A DNA stretch of 64,000 nt from COE1 sp910588595 (GCA_948957135.1 CARDBT010000007.1:1-64000), one strand, 5' to 3'; counted from the stretch's first letter, positions 51,837 through 62,817 are shown. Made by a program: numbers and translations. Notes: a model not told the origin generated them from the sequence alone.

Positions 51837-54248
51837 ATGAACGCAAAAGCATTGCGAATACTTGAATATCATAAAATCATCAGTCTGCTCGTCGACAAGG
51901 CAAGTTCTGCTCCCGGCAAGGAGCTGTGTCAGAAACTGACACCGATGACAGACATCAAAGAAATCGAGGAGGCGCAGCAGCAGACTGCTGACGCGTTTAC
52001 CCGCCTGGTAAAAGGCGGCAGGATCCACTTTAGCGGAAACAAGGACATCCATTTCAGCATCAGATCGCTGGAGATCGGAAGTGCCCTCTCCGCCGTTGAA
52101 CTGCTGCAGATCTCTGCCTCCCTCGCCTGCGCCACAAGGGCAAAAACCTTCGCGCGCTCAGAACACGATGAGGAGATCACCGACAGCTTACAGGAATATT
52201 TTGCAAACCTCGAACCGCTGACACCGCTCCAGAACGAGATCAACCGCTGTATCATCTCCGAGGAGGAGATCGCCGACGATGCGAGCTCGACACTCAAACA
52301 TATCCGACGCAGCATCAATCTGACCAACGAAAAGATACACAACCAGCTCACTAACATGGTAAACGGAAGCTATCGGACTTACCTTCAGGACGCAGTGATC
52401 ACAATGCGCAACAACCGCTACTGTATCCCTGTCAAATCGGAACACAAAGGCAATGTTCCCGGAATGGTGCACGACCAGAGTTCCACAGGTTCCACACTTT
52501 TCATCGAACCGGCTGTCGTGGTGGATCTGAACAACCAGCTCAAGGAGCTCGCTCTGAAAGAAAAAGACGAAATCGAGCGCATTCTCGCCGAGCTGAGCGC
52601 CGCCGCGGGAGAACATACCGAGGAGCTTGCAAACAACTTCCGTCTTTTGACGAAACTTGATTTTATCTTTGCAAGAGCCGGGCTCGCCGTCGACATGAAC
52701 GCATCGCGCCCGCTCTTTAACACAGACCGCTATATCAATATCCGCAAAGGCCGCCATCCACTGCTGGACAAGCAGAAAGTGGTCCCCATCGATATCAACC
52801 TCGGCAAAGAGTTTGATCTGTTGGTTGTCACGGGTCCCAACACCGGCGGCAAGACCGTATCCTTAAAGACTGTCGGACTCTTTGCGCTGATGGGGCAGTC
52901 CGGGCTTCACATACCGGCTCTCGACCGCTCTGAACTCGGCATCTTCACAGAAGTATACGCGGACATCGGCGATGAGCAGAGCATAGAGCAGAACCTGTCG
53001 ACTTTCTCTGCCCACATGACAAACACGATCTCTATACTGAAAAACGCAGACGAGGATTCCCTCTGTATCTTCGACGAGCTCGGCGCCGGAACGGATCCGA
53101 CGGAGGGCGCGGCACTTGCGATCGCGATCTTAAAGCACCTGCACGACAAAGGAATCCGCACGATGGCGACCACACACTACAGTGAGTTAAAAGTGTTCGC
53201 ACTCACAACCTCCTATGTGGAAAACGCCTGCTGCGAGTTCGATGTGGAGACACTCCGCCCGACTTACCGGCTCCTGATCGGCATTCCCGGCAAGAGCAAC
53301 GCATTCGCCATCTCGTCAAAGCTCGGTCTGCCGGACGAGATCATCGCATCTGCCAAGGAACACATCAGCGAGGAGGACGAGAGCTTCGAGGATCTGCTTG
53401 CCGATCTCGAGACCAGCAGACGCACCATCGAAAACGAGCGCAATGAGATCCAGAGCTACAAAGCAGAGATCGAATCCCTGAAAATGAAACTGGAACAGAA
53501 ACAGGAGCGCCTCGACGCACAGAAGGACAAGATCCTGCGCGCAGCCAACGAGGAGGCGCGCAAGATCCTGCAGGAGGCAAAAGACGTCGCCGACGAGACG
53601 ATCCGGGACTTCCAGAAAGTCAGCGTCAACAAGACCTCCATTCAGGAACTGGAGAAAGCCCGCACCAAAGTACGTGACAAGATCTCAGAGAAAAATAAAA
53701 AGCTCACAGCTGTGCAGGAGAAACCCGCACACAAAGTTTTGAAACCAACCCAGATCAAACCTGGAGACATGGTAAAGGTAGTATCTATGGGCTTAAAGGG
53801 TACGATCTCCTCCAAGCCGGACGCAAAGGGCGACCTTTTTGTACAGTGCGGCATTATCCGCTCCAAAGTCAATATCAAGGATCTGGTGCTGATCAACGAG
53901 GACGTAATGTCCGGCACTGCCGCCTACAAAAAAGGCTTCGGCACTGCAGGCGCTTCCAAGAAGAGCTCCGGCGGCGAAAATATCGGCTTGTCCAAAGCCG
54001 CCACCCTTTCCACCGAGATCAATCTGCTCGGAAAGACTGTGGACGAGGCACTCTCGGAACTTGACAAGTACCTCGATGACGCCTATTTGTCCCATGCCCC
54101 AAGCGTACGTATTGTGCACGGCAAGGGAACCGGTGCCCTGAGACAGGCGGTCCAGCAGCACTTGAAACGCATCTCCTATGTGAAATCATTCCACCTCGGC
54201 GAGTACGGTGAGGGAGACGCGGGCGTAACGATCGCGGAATTCAAATAA
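51837..54248 (+). CDS. mutS2: Endonuclease MutS2 / ribosome rescue factor
   Basis: 803 aa. The MutS ATPase has Walker A VTGPNTGGKTVSLKTVGLFAL and ELGAGTDPTEGAALAIA, a central coiled coil, a KOW-like segment (KPTQIKPGDMVKVVSMGLKG) and a C-terminal Smr domain (LGKTVDEALSELDKYLDDA, VRIVHGKGTGALR). MutS2 suppresses recombination and rescues collided ribosomes. TATGGAGG precedes the ATG. Full length. Confidence 0.95.
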   Translation: MNAKALRILEYHKIISLLVDKASSAPGKELCQKLTPMTDIKEIEEAQQQTADAFTRLVKGGRIHFSGNKDIHFSIRSLEIGSALSAVELLQISASLACATRAKTFARSEHDEEITDSLQEYFANLEPLTPLQNEINRCIISEEEIADDASSTLKHIRRSINLTNEKIHNQLTNMVNGSYRTYLQDAVITMRNNRYCIPVKSEHKGNVPGMVHDQSSTGSTLFIEPAVVVDLNNQLKELALKEKDEIERILAELSAAAGEHTEELANNFRLLTKLDFIFARAGLAVDMNASRPLFNTDRYINIRKGRHPLLDKQKVVPIDINLGKEFDLLVVTGPNTGGKTVSLKTVGLFALMGQSGLHIPALDRSELGIFTEVYADIGDEQSIEQNLSTFSAHMTNTISILKNADEDSLCIFDELGAGTDPTEGAALAIAILKHLHDKGIRTMATTHYSELKVFALTTSYVENACCEFDVETLRPTYRLLIGIPGKSNAFAISSKLGLPDEIIASAKEHISEEDESFEDLLADLETSRRTIENERNEIQSYKAEIESLKMKLEQKQERLDAQKDKILRAANEEARKILQEAKDVADETIRDFQKVSVNKTSIQELEKARTKVRDKISEKNKKLTAVQEKPAHKVLKPTQIKPGDMVKVVSMGLKGTISSKPDAKGDLFVQCGIIRSKVNIKDLVLINEDVMSGTAAYKKGFGTAGASKKSSGGENIGLSKAATLSTEINLLGKTVDEALSELDKYLDDAYLSHAPSVRIVHGKGTGALRQAVQQHLKRISYVKSFHLGEYGEGDAGVTIAEFK

Positions 54249-54270
54249 ATAATAAATAGAGGATAAGAAA

Positions 54271-54972
54271 ATGGCAAACAAACAAAAAATACTGATTGTT
54301 GACGATGATGAGAATATTGCAGAACTGATCTCCCTGTATATGACAAAGGAATGTTTCGAGACGAAGATCGTATATGACGGCGAATCCGCGCTGCAGGAAG
54401 TTAACAGCTTTACACCGGACCTGATCCTTCTTGACCTGATGCTTCCGGGAATCGACGGCTATCAGGTGTGCCGCGAGGTCCGCCAGAAATCACAGACACC
54501 GATCATCATGCTGTCCGCAAAGGGCGAAGTGTTTGACAAAGTGCTCGGTCTGGAGCTGGGCGCTGACGATTATCTGGAAAAACCGTTTGACACGAAAGAG
54601 CTCGTAGCACGCGTAAAAGCTGTGCTGCGCCGCTACAAGACGGCATCCCCTGCCCAGCCCGCGGCAGACTCCAAGCAGGTCTCCTATCCTGACCTCACAG
54701 TCAATCTCACAAATTATTCTGTCATTTACAAGGGAAAGACAGTGGAGATGCCCCCCAAGGAACTGGAACTGCTGTACTTTCTGGCGGCATCGCCAAACCA
54801 TGTATTTACAAGAGATCAGCTGCTGAACCAGATCTGGGGATACGACTATATCGGTGACACGCGCACTGTTGATGTGCACATCAAACGTCTCCGCGAAAAA
54901 ATCAAAGATCACGAGTCATGGCGCATCTCAACGATCTGGAGTGTCGGCTATAAATTCGAAGTCAGGGATTGA
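54271..54972 (+). CDS. OmpR/PhoB-family response regulator
   Basis: 233 aa. A receiver domain (ILIVDDDENIAELIS, phospho-acceptor in LILLDLMLPGIDGY, KPFDTKELVARV) and a winged-helix output (MPPKELELLYFLAASPNHVFTRDQLLNQIWGYDYIGDTRTVDVHIKRL, shown in part). It lies 30 bases before its histidine kinase. The regulated genes are not visible. Confidence 0.95.
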   Translation: MANKQKILIVDDDENIAELISLYMTKECFETKIVYDGESALQEVNSFTPDLILLDLMLPGIDGYQVCREVRQKSQTPIIMLSAKGEVFDKVLGLELGADDYLEKPFDTKELVARVKAVLRRYKTASPAQPAADSKQVSYPDLTVNLTNYSVIYKGKTVEMPPKELELLYFLAASPNHVFTRDQLLNQIWGYDYIGDTRTVDVHIKRLREKIKDHESWRISTIWSVGYKFEVRD

Positions 54973-55002
54973 CATCTCCACAAAGGGAAATGAGGTAATC
55001 TA

Positions 55003-56430
55003 TTGAAGCGTACACTCTATTTAAAATTTGTACTGGCTTATTTTATCTTTGCTTTTTTTGGCTTTATCGTCGTCGCCACTTTTACATCAAGCATGACTCT
55101 TGAGCATATGAAACGTGAGCGCGCCGACTCTCTATATAAGGAAGCACTGCTGATCGCCGACTCCTACGCTGCTGATCTGTACAATAGTGAGATCACTCTC
55201 GAATCCGTATGGCGCCAGATCGAGGCGATCGGCACCTTCCTTGATGCCTCGATCTGGATCGTCAATCCGTCGGGGCTGATCGTGCTGGATTCCAGTTCTC
55301 CACTCGAGATCGAAAATCCCACCACGATCCCCAATTTCAGTCCTACGATCACAGGAAACTCTTTTTACACGACCGGGAATTTCTTCGGAATGTTCGATGA
55401 GGAGATGATCTCTGCATTTGCACCGATCACTTCCAAGTACAAGGTGAAAGGCTATGTGGTCATCCACGCATCTGTGGATGACCTGCAGTCCTCTTGCAAC
55501 TCCCTTTTGAACATATCCTATATCACACTCGTGATCCTATTTCTGCTGTCGCTGATCATCCTGCTCTTCTTTACAGAGATGGTATATCTGCCGCTGCGCA
55601 AGATCACGCACGCGACAGAACAGTATGCTATCGGTAATTTCAGGTATGAATTCCAGGTTGACAGCGAGGACGAGATCGGCTATCTCGCCGCCTCCCTCGC
55701 CTATATGGCAAGCGAGGTCGCCAAGAGTGAGGACAACCAGAAACGCCTCGTGGCAAACATCTCCCACGATTTCCGCTCACCACTCACTTCCATGCGCGGA
55801 TATCTCGAGGCGATGCTCGACGGTACGATCCCTCCCGAGATGCACGAGAAATATATCCGTGTCGTCCTGAATGAGACAGACCGCCTGACAAAGCTGACCA
55901 ACTCCCTGCTCACACTCAACAACCTTACGACCAAAGGCATGATCCTTGACAGGAGCAACTTCGACATCAACCAGGTGATCAAGAATACAGCGATGTCCTT
56001 CGAGGGAACCTGCCGCGAAAAATTGATCGCCATTGAGTTGGTCCTGACAGGAGATCAAATGTTTGTGAATGCAGATATGGTCAAAATCCAACAGGTACTC
56101 TACAATCTGGTGGACAATGCCATCAAGTTCAGCCACAAGAACTCTTCGATCAAGATCGAGACAGTGGAGAAGTCCAACAAACTGCTGGTATCCGTCAAAG
56201 ACAACGGCATCGGTATCCCCAAGGACAGCATCCGCCTGATCTGGAACCGTTTCTACAAGACGGATCTCTCCCGCGGCAAAGATAAAAAAGGAACCGGTCT
56301 TGGTCTCTCCATCACCAAGGAGATCATCCAGTCCCACAACGAAAATGTCAATGTGATCAGCACTGAGGGCGTCGGAACGGAATTTATCTTCACACTTGAG
56401 AAAGCTGGAGATAAGCTGGAGGATATGTAG
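55003..56430 (+). CDS. Membrane sensor histidine kinase
   Basis: 475 aa from a TTG at 55003, preceded by GAGGTAATC. Two membrane segments (8-28 and about 172-195) enclose an extracellular sensor domain. HAMP follows, then HisKA with ANISHDFRSPLTSMRGYLEAM and a HATPase_c with LVDNAIKFSHKN, DNGIGIP and GTGLGLSITKEI. It phosphorylates the adjacent regulator. Its stop lies next to the convergent NUDIX gene. Confidence 0.94.
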   Translation: MKRTLYLKFVLAYFIFAFFGFIVVATFTSSMTLEHMKRERADSLYKEALLIADSYAADLYNSEITLESVWRQIEAIGTFLDASIWIVNPSGLIVLDSSSPLEIENPTTIPNFSPTITGNSFYTTGNFFGMFDEEMISAFAPITSKYKVKGYVVIHASVDDLQSSCNSLLNISYITLVILFLLSLIILLFFTEMVYLPLRKITHATEQYAIGNFRYEFQVDSEDEIGYLAASLAYMASEVAKSEDNQKRLVANISHDFRSPLTSMRGYLEAMLDGTIPPEMHEKYIRVVLNETDRLTKLTNSLLTLNNLTTKGMILDRSNFDINQVIKNTAMSFEGTCREKLIAIELVLTGDQMFVNADMVKIQQVLYNLVDNAIKFSHKNSSIKIETVEKSNKLLVSVKDNGIGIPKDSIRLIWNRFYKTDLSRGKDKKGTGLGLSITKEIIQSHNENVNVISTEGVGTEFIFTLEKAGDKLEDM

Positions 56431-56431
56431 A

Positions 56432-56863
56432 TCATTTTCTGCAGATCCCCCTCCTCCACACTTCCTCCATCAGCTTCGGCTGGATATCGGGATATGTCCA
56501 GTCTGTCGGCATTTCATCTGTGACAACGATCTTCTCGATCTCACTGTGAAGCTCCTGTTCGAACGATCTGATCTCCGCAAAGTACAACATGCCAAACGAC
56601 TCCTGACCGTCAAAGTTATCCTTCGCGATCACGGAATAGACACAGACCGGCCAGATATCAAAATCGACTGCTCCAGTCTCTTCGTACAGTTCTCTCCTCG
56701 CCGTGTCCATGATCGCCTCCCCCGGCTCCCGGTGTCCTCCGGGAACCTCCAGCGTATGTCTCAGTTTATGCTTGCAAAATACATATTTCCCCTCTGTCTT
56801 TGCAATGATCACTGCAAATCTTAACAGTGCATCGTCCACTTCCTCATAAAAATATACTGCCAT
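56432..56863 (-). CDS. NUDIX hydrolase
   Basis: 143 aa from the ATG at 56863, preceded by AAGGA. A longer form starts at 56890, overlapping the upstream gene. The Nudix box reads GGHREPGEAIMDTARRELYEETGA with all catalytic residues. It may hydrolyse a nucleoside diphosphate derivative. It is one base from the stop of the converging histidine kinase, so transcripts may meet. Confidence 0.92.
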   Translation of the reverse strand: MAVYFYEEVDDALLRFAVIIAKTEGKYVFCKHKLRHTLEVPGGHREPGEAIMDTARRELYEETGAVDFDIWPVCVYSVIAKDNFDGQESFGMLYFAEIRSFEQELHSEIEKIVVTDEMPTDWTYPDIQPKLMEEVWRRGICRK

Positions 56864-56880
56864 CTTATCCTTGTTCCTCT

Positions 56881-59316
56881 CTATATCCATTCGCTGCGCT
56901 GCTCAATGTCGTACTCGATCATCTGTGTCAGATCATCAAAGTGGATCAGCTTTCCAAGCAATGCAGCGAGATCCTTTGCCTTTGTTCCCTTTCCATATGG
57001 AATGCCGTGCGCATAGCAGCTGCCGCTTGCTCCCATGCACAGCGGGATCGCATTGTGGTAGTTCTCAAGTTCCATCCAGCCCTTCCACTGCCATTCCTGG
57101 TCCTTTTTCGCATATTTTTCAAGCCGCTCCATCTGCATTCTCAGATAACGGTGTTCTCTATAAGCCTTCTCCTCCGCCTCATGGTCAGGGAGCACATCGG
57201 CTGCAAAGTGCTGTCTAAGCTGCATGCGCTCCCTGTCACCAAAGACTAAGATCACCTTATTCCTGACGAGGAGATCCATACACTTCCCGTCACACTGCTT
57301 CCGCGCCTGAAACAGTTCGATCAACCTGTTGATCTTCTCCTTGGTCTTTGATCCGGCAAGATCATGAACGCCTGTCTCCACCTCATACGGCAGCGAGAGA
57401 TCACTTTCCTTAAAAGAAGTCATATCCCAGCCTTCCTCATCGTTTGCCTCGCCTAGCATCTTTTCCAGCCTCTCCCTGTAATGTTTCCCGCACATCTCCA
57501 TCCCTACATATTCCCAGCAGCCATACTTTGCATGAAAACGATACAGTCTCTGACCTCCGCCGTGATACTGGTCCAAACGATAACAATCTGCAAGATTTTC
57601 AATATAGCGCCTGCTGCTCACGCGCATTATGCGGTGAACAGACGCATTATCGTTGGATAACATTGCCGCCAGATATCTGGCAGAGGCAGGTAAACGCACC
57701 AGCTGCGGCAGAAATCCCATCAGCCGCTCCTGTACCCGCTGCCGTTCCTCATCCTTGATGCACGTGATCGGAAGCAGCAGTAAAAATAGGGTATTATCAT
57801 CCGCCGCATATGTAAACAGACTGTCGACGTCAAACACAGGCAAGAATACTTGTTCATCATTGACAAAATAGCGCACAAAATGGTAGTGGAACGCTATGAT
57901 GACAGTCAGCGCCTCCCTGATCTTCAAAGTGAGTTTCCGCTCAGCCCCAAAACGCCCCTTCCCTTTGTCATAGCCCGTAAAACGCAGACGCCACTCAACG
58001 GAAGGCATATAAGTCCAGTTCATGTATGCTGGGAGCATCATTTTGTCCTCGTACAAAAATCCCCACGGGATCGGTGTATGCTCCTGATCCATTCGTATCG
58101 ACCGGTCTCCGGCTGCCACCGTCAGAAAATACTCCCAGAAATCATAGCTGCCGATCTCAAGGTCATAATCGTAGCTCTGTGACGCCACATACTGCTCCTG
58201 TCTGCCATACGCGGTAATCCTGACAAACAGCCTGTGCACCAGACGCATGATCCTGCTGCTTTTGAGATACAGCTCTGGTTTATCATATATCTCATATAGG
58301 ATCTTTGCCTGTGTGACTGTGTACCCAAACGTGATCAGTTTGTTGACAATGTATTCATCGCACTGATATTTCTGAAAAAGCGGGCTTGCGACGATCCTGT
58401 AAACCTGATCTGCCTCCTCCTCACACCACGCTGTGACTTCTGTGGCATAACAGGGGTGAAAGACATCGACAAAATTCTTCCCCCAACCAAGGCTGTTATA
58501 CCGGTCCCGCAGCTCCTCCAGTGATGTTATGAGATCGTCCGCATAATCCTCCGCCGTAATGTTGGACTTGACAAAGTCATTGATGTCAGGATACTGTTCC
58601 AGAATATGCGCCTTCAGGTTCCGGTAGATCTGTGCATACTCTGTCGCCTCTATATTGTCCAGCTCGAAATATTTATACATATAAGAACATGCCCCGACTG
58701 GAAACCCATACTTCCGCAGAAGATAGTCGTACAGCTCCACCTCACAGACATGCGTGATATTATCCTCCAGCCGGATATCATCGATATCCATGCTGTTCAC
58801 CCTGTCATCGTCGGCGATAAAATGCCTGCTCGCCATGGACAGCGTGAACTTATACTCCTCCATGTCGTCATCGCTGTGTCTGTACTCCCACGTATCTTCC
58901 AGCACCACCCTGCGCATCGTCCGATATTCGGCATAACTTTTGCGTCGGATAAAGGACGCCTTACTCATCAGTTCCTGGTAATGTTTCTCCCTGTTCTCCT
59001 GACAGTTCCAGATATCTGCCGCCTCCTCGCACGCTTCCACCGGCGCGAGATGATCCTGCTCTCCCGGCCGCAATACATAGACGATAGCAAGCTCTACGAC
59101 AAGTCCGTCCGGCAGTTTCGTATAAGGGACAATGTTCTGCCTTTGCAAAAATCCATGCACCGCCGACATAAAATCTTCCTCATACTGGGCGTCCAAAAAG
59201 ATCTCTGAAATGAAATAGTCCCTCCACTGCGCGCGGTCCTGCCGTCTTGCGTCATCCAAAAAAATCTCCTGAAACTGCCGCACTGCCACTGTACTGTCTG
59301 CCATTGCATGTCCCAT
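56881..59316 (-). CDS. Large uncharacterised protein (811 aa)
   Basis: 811 aa, soluble, with repeated acidic and aromatic segments (DDFMSAVHGFLQ-type patterns such as EEDFMSAVHGFLQRQN, EYAQIYRNLKAHILEQYPD) and a C-terminal half including FQARKQCDGKCMD and EGWDMTSFKESDLS. I recognise no domain, motif or active site. The start carries a G-rich site before the ATG at 59316; an internal ATG four codons on is an alternative. Its stop overlaps the NUDIX long form. Confidence 0.75.
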   Translation of the reverse strand: MGHAMADSTVAVRQFQEIFLDDARRQDRAQWRDYFISEIFLDAQYEEDFMSAVHGFLQRQNIVPYTKLPDGLVVELAIVYVLRPGEQDHLAPVEACEEAADIWNCQENREKHYQELMSKASFIRRKSYAEYRTMRRVVLEDTWEYRHSDDDMEEYKFTLSMASRHFIADDDRVNSMDIDDIRLEDNITHVCEVELYDYLLRKYGFPVGACSYMYKYFELDNIEATEYAQIYRNLKAHILEQYPDINDFVKSNITAEDYADDLITSLEELRDRYNSLGWGKNFVDVFHPCYATEVTAWCEEEADQVYRIVASPLFQKYQCDEYIVNKLITFGYTVTQAKILYEIYDKPELYLKSSRIMRLVHRLFVRITAYGRQEQYVASQSYDYDLEIGSYDFWEYFLTVAAGDRSIRMDQEHTPIPWGFLYEDKMMLPAYMNWTYMPSVEWRLRFTGYDKGKGRFGAERKLTLKIREALTVIIAFHYHFVRYFVNDEQVFLPVFDVDSLFTYAADDNTLFLLLLPITCIKDEERQRVQERLMGFLPQLVRLPASARYLAAMLSNDNASVHRIMRVSSRRYIENLADCYRLDQYHGGGQRLYRFHAKYGCWEYVGMEMCGKHYRERLEKMLGEANDEEGWDMTSFKESDLSLPYEVETGVHDLAGSKTKEKINRLIELFQARKQCDGKCMDLLVRNKVILVFGDRERMQLRQHFAADVLPDHEAEEKAYREHRYLRMQMERLEKYAKKDQEWQWKGWMELENYHNAIPLCMGASGSCYAHGIPYGKGTKAKDLAALLGKLIHFDDLTQMIEYDIEQRSEWI

Positions 59317-59509
59317 GTTTTATCCCCCCCAATCAACTGCCTGTTTGCCTGCGCATCCATACACACAAATCAATCCGCAAATTAAATCAGATCTATCTAT
59401 ATCCACAATTCATTCTCCTTTATCGGATAAACAATATTATAAAGTCTTTTGACACTATTTTCAAGCTGATTGTACGATCGTGTATTTCCTCCACTGCACA
59501 GATCCGCAC

Positions 59510-59541
59510 AAAAAGGGCTGGCACCACATCAGCGCCAACCC
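59510..59541 (-). terminator. Terminator of the pullulanase gene
   Basis: Minus strand GGGTTGGC ... GCCAGCCC stem with a CTGATGTGGT loop, then TTTTTG, 20 bases after the stop. Confidence 0.9.
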
Positions 59542-59560
59542 TATTATGCCAAACGATATC

Positions 59561-62500
59561 TTATTTTTTGCGTTTTTTCACAAGGATCCCTGCCACTACC
59601 GCAGCCAGTACCACCAGGATGCCGCCTGCGATCAGCGGGGTATTTCCTGAAGATTTCTGTGCATTCTCTGTATTCCCTGTGTTTTCTGCACTCTCCACAC
59701 TGACACTTGTGTCATTTTTATTGTCTGCCTTCATCTCCGCCTTCACGATCGTGTCGTCACCCTGCACGAGCACCATCGCCGAGATCCCTGCCACAGACAC
59801 TGTCCCTTCCGCGGTTCCAACCGATGTCGTTCCTGCTGTCTTGTCATTGACACAGATGTCCCATGTGCCAGCCGGAAGCGGTACATCAACTGCGTCCGCA
59901 TTTCCATTGAAGATCACCGTGATCTTCTCCGCCGTGTCACCGTTTGCATTGTTCTCGATCGTATACCCGACTACATTCGCATCCAGACCACTCATGAAGA
60001 CAAGGCTGCTCTGTATGTCCGCAGTGACCGCCATGCGGAGTGCACCGTGCGCCTTGCGGAACGCGATCAGCCCCTTATAATACTCATAAGTGTCCATCAC
60101 ATTCGCCTTGTCTGACCACTTGATACTGTTCGTCGAATCCGGCGATGTATAGCTGTTCTCATCGAATCCGCCCTCCACCGTCGCTGAAGGCTTGCTCCTG
60201 AGCATCTCCTCGCCCGCCTGGAAGAACGGCACGCCCTGCGAGGTGAGTATGATCGCACTGCCGAGTTTGTTCATCCTAATTCTCGTCTCTTCGCTGTCTT
60301 CCGCGTTGGAAATGGCAAGCTTATCCCAGAATGTCAGATTGTCATGGCACGAGATATAGTTGATGCTCTGCCCGGGCTGCGCTGCCCAGCTCTTGGTACC
60401 CTTGTCATTTTTGTAGGTCAGCACCTGCGGGTGCGCTGTCGCGCCGACTATACCAAACTTAATGCTCTCCTCCATACCGCTCTTGCCGCTGATAAATCCC
60501 TTGTCCTGTGCGTCAAACACACTGCCCTTGATCCCGTCCCTGATGTCATCGCTGAAAGCACCGACCCTGTCGATCTTTGCCATGTTTGCTTTCAGTGCCT
60601 GCTGTGAGGAGGAGATCGCACAGTCTCCGCCGGTCCATCCCTCACCGTACACCATGATCGAGGGATCGATCTCGTCGAGCGCCGCGCGGACTGCATTCAT
60701 CGTCTCGATATCATGCACTGCCATCAGGTCAAAGCGGAAACCGTCAATATGATACTCTGTAGCCCAGTAAACAACTGAATCCACAATATACTTGCGCATC
60801 ATCGCATGGTCGGAAGCCGTCTCGTTTCCGCACCCCGAAGCGTTGGAATAGCTCTCGCCCACTTTTCTGTAATAGTAGTCGGGCACCGTCTTCTGAAAAT
60901 TTGAACCCTCTATATTGAATGTATGGTTGTACACGACATCCATGTTGACGCGGATCCCGTTCTGGTGCAGCGCCTGCACCATCTGCTTCATCTCATTGAT
61001 GCGCACCTCCCCATGATAAGGGTCTGTGCTGTACGAGCCCTCCGGCACATTATAATTCTTCGGATCGTATCCCCAGTTAAACTGCGGTGTGTCAAGTTTT
61101 GTCTCATCTACCGTGGCGTAATCATAACTCGGCAGGATCTGCACGTGCGTCACACCAAGATCCTTGATGTGGTCTAGACCGGTTGCAAGCCCGTCCGCAT
61201 TGGTCGTCCCTGTCTCCGTAAGCCCCAGGAACTTCCCAGTGTTGGTGATGCCCGACGACTCATCTGATGACAGATCCCTCACGTGCAGCTCATAGATCAC
61301 TGCGTCCGTGGGGTTGGTAAACGCAGGTCTCGTATCGTTTTCAAATCCCTCCGGGTTGGTTGCACTCAGATCCACGACCATCCCCCTGTTGCCGTTCACA
61401 CCTGTCGTTCTTGCATAGAGATCCACCGCCTCATTTGTCCTGGTTCCGATCTTAATCGAATACGTGTAGTATACGCCGTTCAGATCACCCTGTTTTTCAC
61501 AGGACCACACGCCCTTCTCACCCATTGTCATCGGGATCGTCTCCGTGAGGTTGTCACCGTCGCCCTGCTCATATAGATTCAGTGTAACCTCCGATGCCGT
61601 GGGAGCCCACACTTTAAATCCGGTCTTTTCCTTTGTGTATGTGGCACCCAGATCATTTCCGTCATACGTGAAAGCATCATCGAAATAGCTGGAACCGATG
61701 ATCTTGTTCATGGATACAGTCGTTCCCTCATACCCTTCCATTGTTATGTCATATGTTTTTGACAATTCTAACTCCTCCTCCATAGTCAGCAGAATCGCTC
61801 TGCCGTCCTCACTGTCCGCTGAAGCCACAGCGTACTCTGTACCGTCTTTGTCCGTGACTTTGATCTGTGCTGCCAGATCTCCCCCGCTCTGTGGCGCGCG
61901 GGAGACCGACGCATGGATTTCCTTGCTCGTCGACTCTGAGAAATACGCCTCGGCGATCACAGGATCATAGATCACTTCCTCTATAGTATACCACAAAACA
62001 GGATTCCCCTCCACTATGTACACATCGATCGTGTCCCCTGACGCTTTCGCAAGATCGATCTCATAGTCAAGCGCGGTATCCACATTTCCATCCTGGATCA
62101 CCCGCACTCCGGCTGTCGACACGCCGTCCTTCGGCTGCAGTCCGATCTTGAAAAACGCGCCGAAATCATCGGTCTCTGACAGTGGATAGCTGCCGCCCAC
62201 ATCACTTCCGGCCCAAGCGTACGCCTCCACTGTGTCAGCGCTGTACTTTTGGTCAAAATTGTAATAGTGGACATTCAGCTTTGTCGCACCGTCCTCGTTG
62301 TATACGTTCAGCCTTGCCTCCTCGAGCGCCGCGATATCATACGGCACTGCATCCGCCGGTACCTCTGTTGCAAACTCCGCCTCACCGCTCGTCACCCAGA
62401 TCTCCACAATCTCACCGTCCATGGTGACAAACCGGTCCTCACCTATGTCCTTGTCCTCCCACTCGTTCAGCCGCACGATAAAACCAATGTTTGCCGGTTT

Positions 62501-62761
62501 GTGGTTCGTCTGGTACACCGCCACTTTACCGAAATCGTCCTCGTCCGTAAAGTCCACCCGCAATCCTTCCCATCCCTCTTCCCAGATCCACAGGTTCCAT
62601 CCGTCATAACTGTTGTCGGCTCTCCCGCCATAATGAACGATCAGCGTCGTTCCTGCTGCCCTTGCGGTCAATCCTGGTATTAAAACTGACACTACTGTCA
62701 CAAATGCCAGGATCAGCGCCATAAATCCGGCAGCCCATCGCTTCTTTTCCATAACTTCCAT
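59561..62761 (-). CDS. pulA: Cell-surface type I pullulanase
   Basis: 1066 aa. A signal peptide (RWAAGFMALILAFVTVVSVL) is followed by two starch-binding PUD/CBM41 domains (LIVHYGGRADNSYDGWNLWIW near 40, KLNVHYYNFDQKY near 165), a CBM48-like part, and a GH13 catalytic domain with FNWGYDPKNYNVPEGSY, DVVYNHTF, FRFDLMAVHD (nucleophile), VYGEGWTGG (acid) and YISCHDNLT. A C-terminal beta domain ends in a membrane anchor (LIAGGILVVLAAVVAGILVKKRKK region) without an LPXTG motif. It cleaves alpha-1,6 branches of starch outside the cell. Confidence 0.94.
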   Translation of the reverse strand: MEVMEKKRWAAGFMALILAFVTVVSVLIPGLTARAAGTTLIVHYGGRADNSYDGWNLWIWEEGWEGLRVDFTDEDDFGKVAVYQTNHKPANIGFIVRLNEWEDKDIGEDRFVTMDGEIVEIWVTSGEAEFATEVPADAVPYDIAALEEARLNVYNEDGATKLNVHYYNFDQKYSADTVEAYAWAGSDVGGSYPLSETDDFGAFFKIGLQPKDGVSTAGVRVIQDGNVDTALDYEIDLAKASGDTIDVYIVEGNPVLWYTIEEVIYDPVIAEAYFSESTSKEIHASVSRAPQSGGDLAAQIKVTDKDGTEYAVASADSEDGRAILLTMEEELELSKTYDITMEGYEGTTVSMNKIIGSSYFDDAFTYDGNDLGATYTKEKTGFKVWAPTASEVTLNLYEQGDGDNLTETIPMTMGEKGVWSCEKQGDLNGVYYTYSIKIGTRTNEAVDLYARTTGVNGNRGMVVDLSATNPEGFENDTRPAFTNPTDAVIYELHVRDLSSDESSGITNTGKFLGLTETGTTNADGLATGLDHIKDLGVTHVQILPSYDYATVDETKLDTPQFNWGYDPKNYNVPEGSYSTDPYHGEVRINEMKQMVQALHQNGIRVNMDVVYNHTFNIEGSNFQKTVPDYYYRKVGESYSNASGCGNETASDHAMMRKYIVDSVVYWATEYHIDGFRFDLMAVHDIETMNAVRAALDEIDPSIMVYGEGWTGGDCAISSSQQALKANMAKIDRVGAFSDDIRDGIKGSVFDAQDKGFISGKSGMEESIKFGIVGATAHPQVLTYKNDKGTKSWAAQPGQSINYISCHDNLTFWDKLAISNAEDSEETRIRMNKLGSAIILTSQGVPFFQAGEEMLRSKPSATVEGGFDENSYTSPDSTNSIKWSDKANVMDTYEYYKGLIAFRKAHGALRMAVTADIQSSLVFMSGLDANVVGYTIENNANGDTAEKITVIFNGNADAVDVPLPAGTWDICVNDKTAGTTSVGTAEGTVSVAGISAMVLVQGDDTIVKAEMKADNKNDTSVSVESAENTGNTENAQKSSGNTPLIAGGILVVLAAVVAGILVKKRKK

Positions 62762-62817
62762 AACTGTTAGCTTCCTTTCCGATATTCCTATATTTCAGAA
62801 TCGATCTTGATGGTATT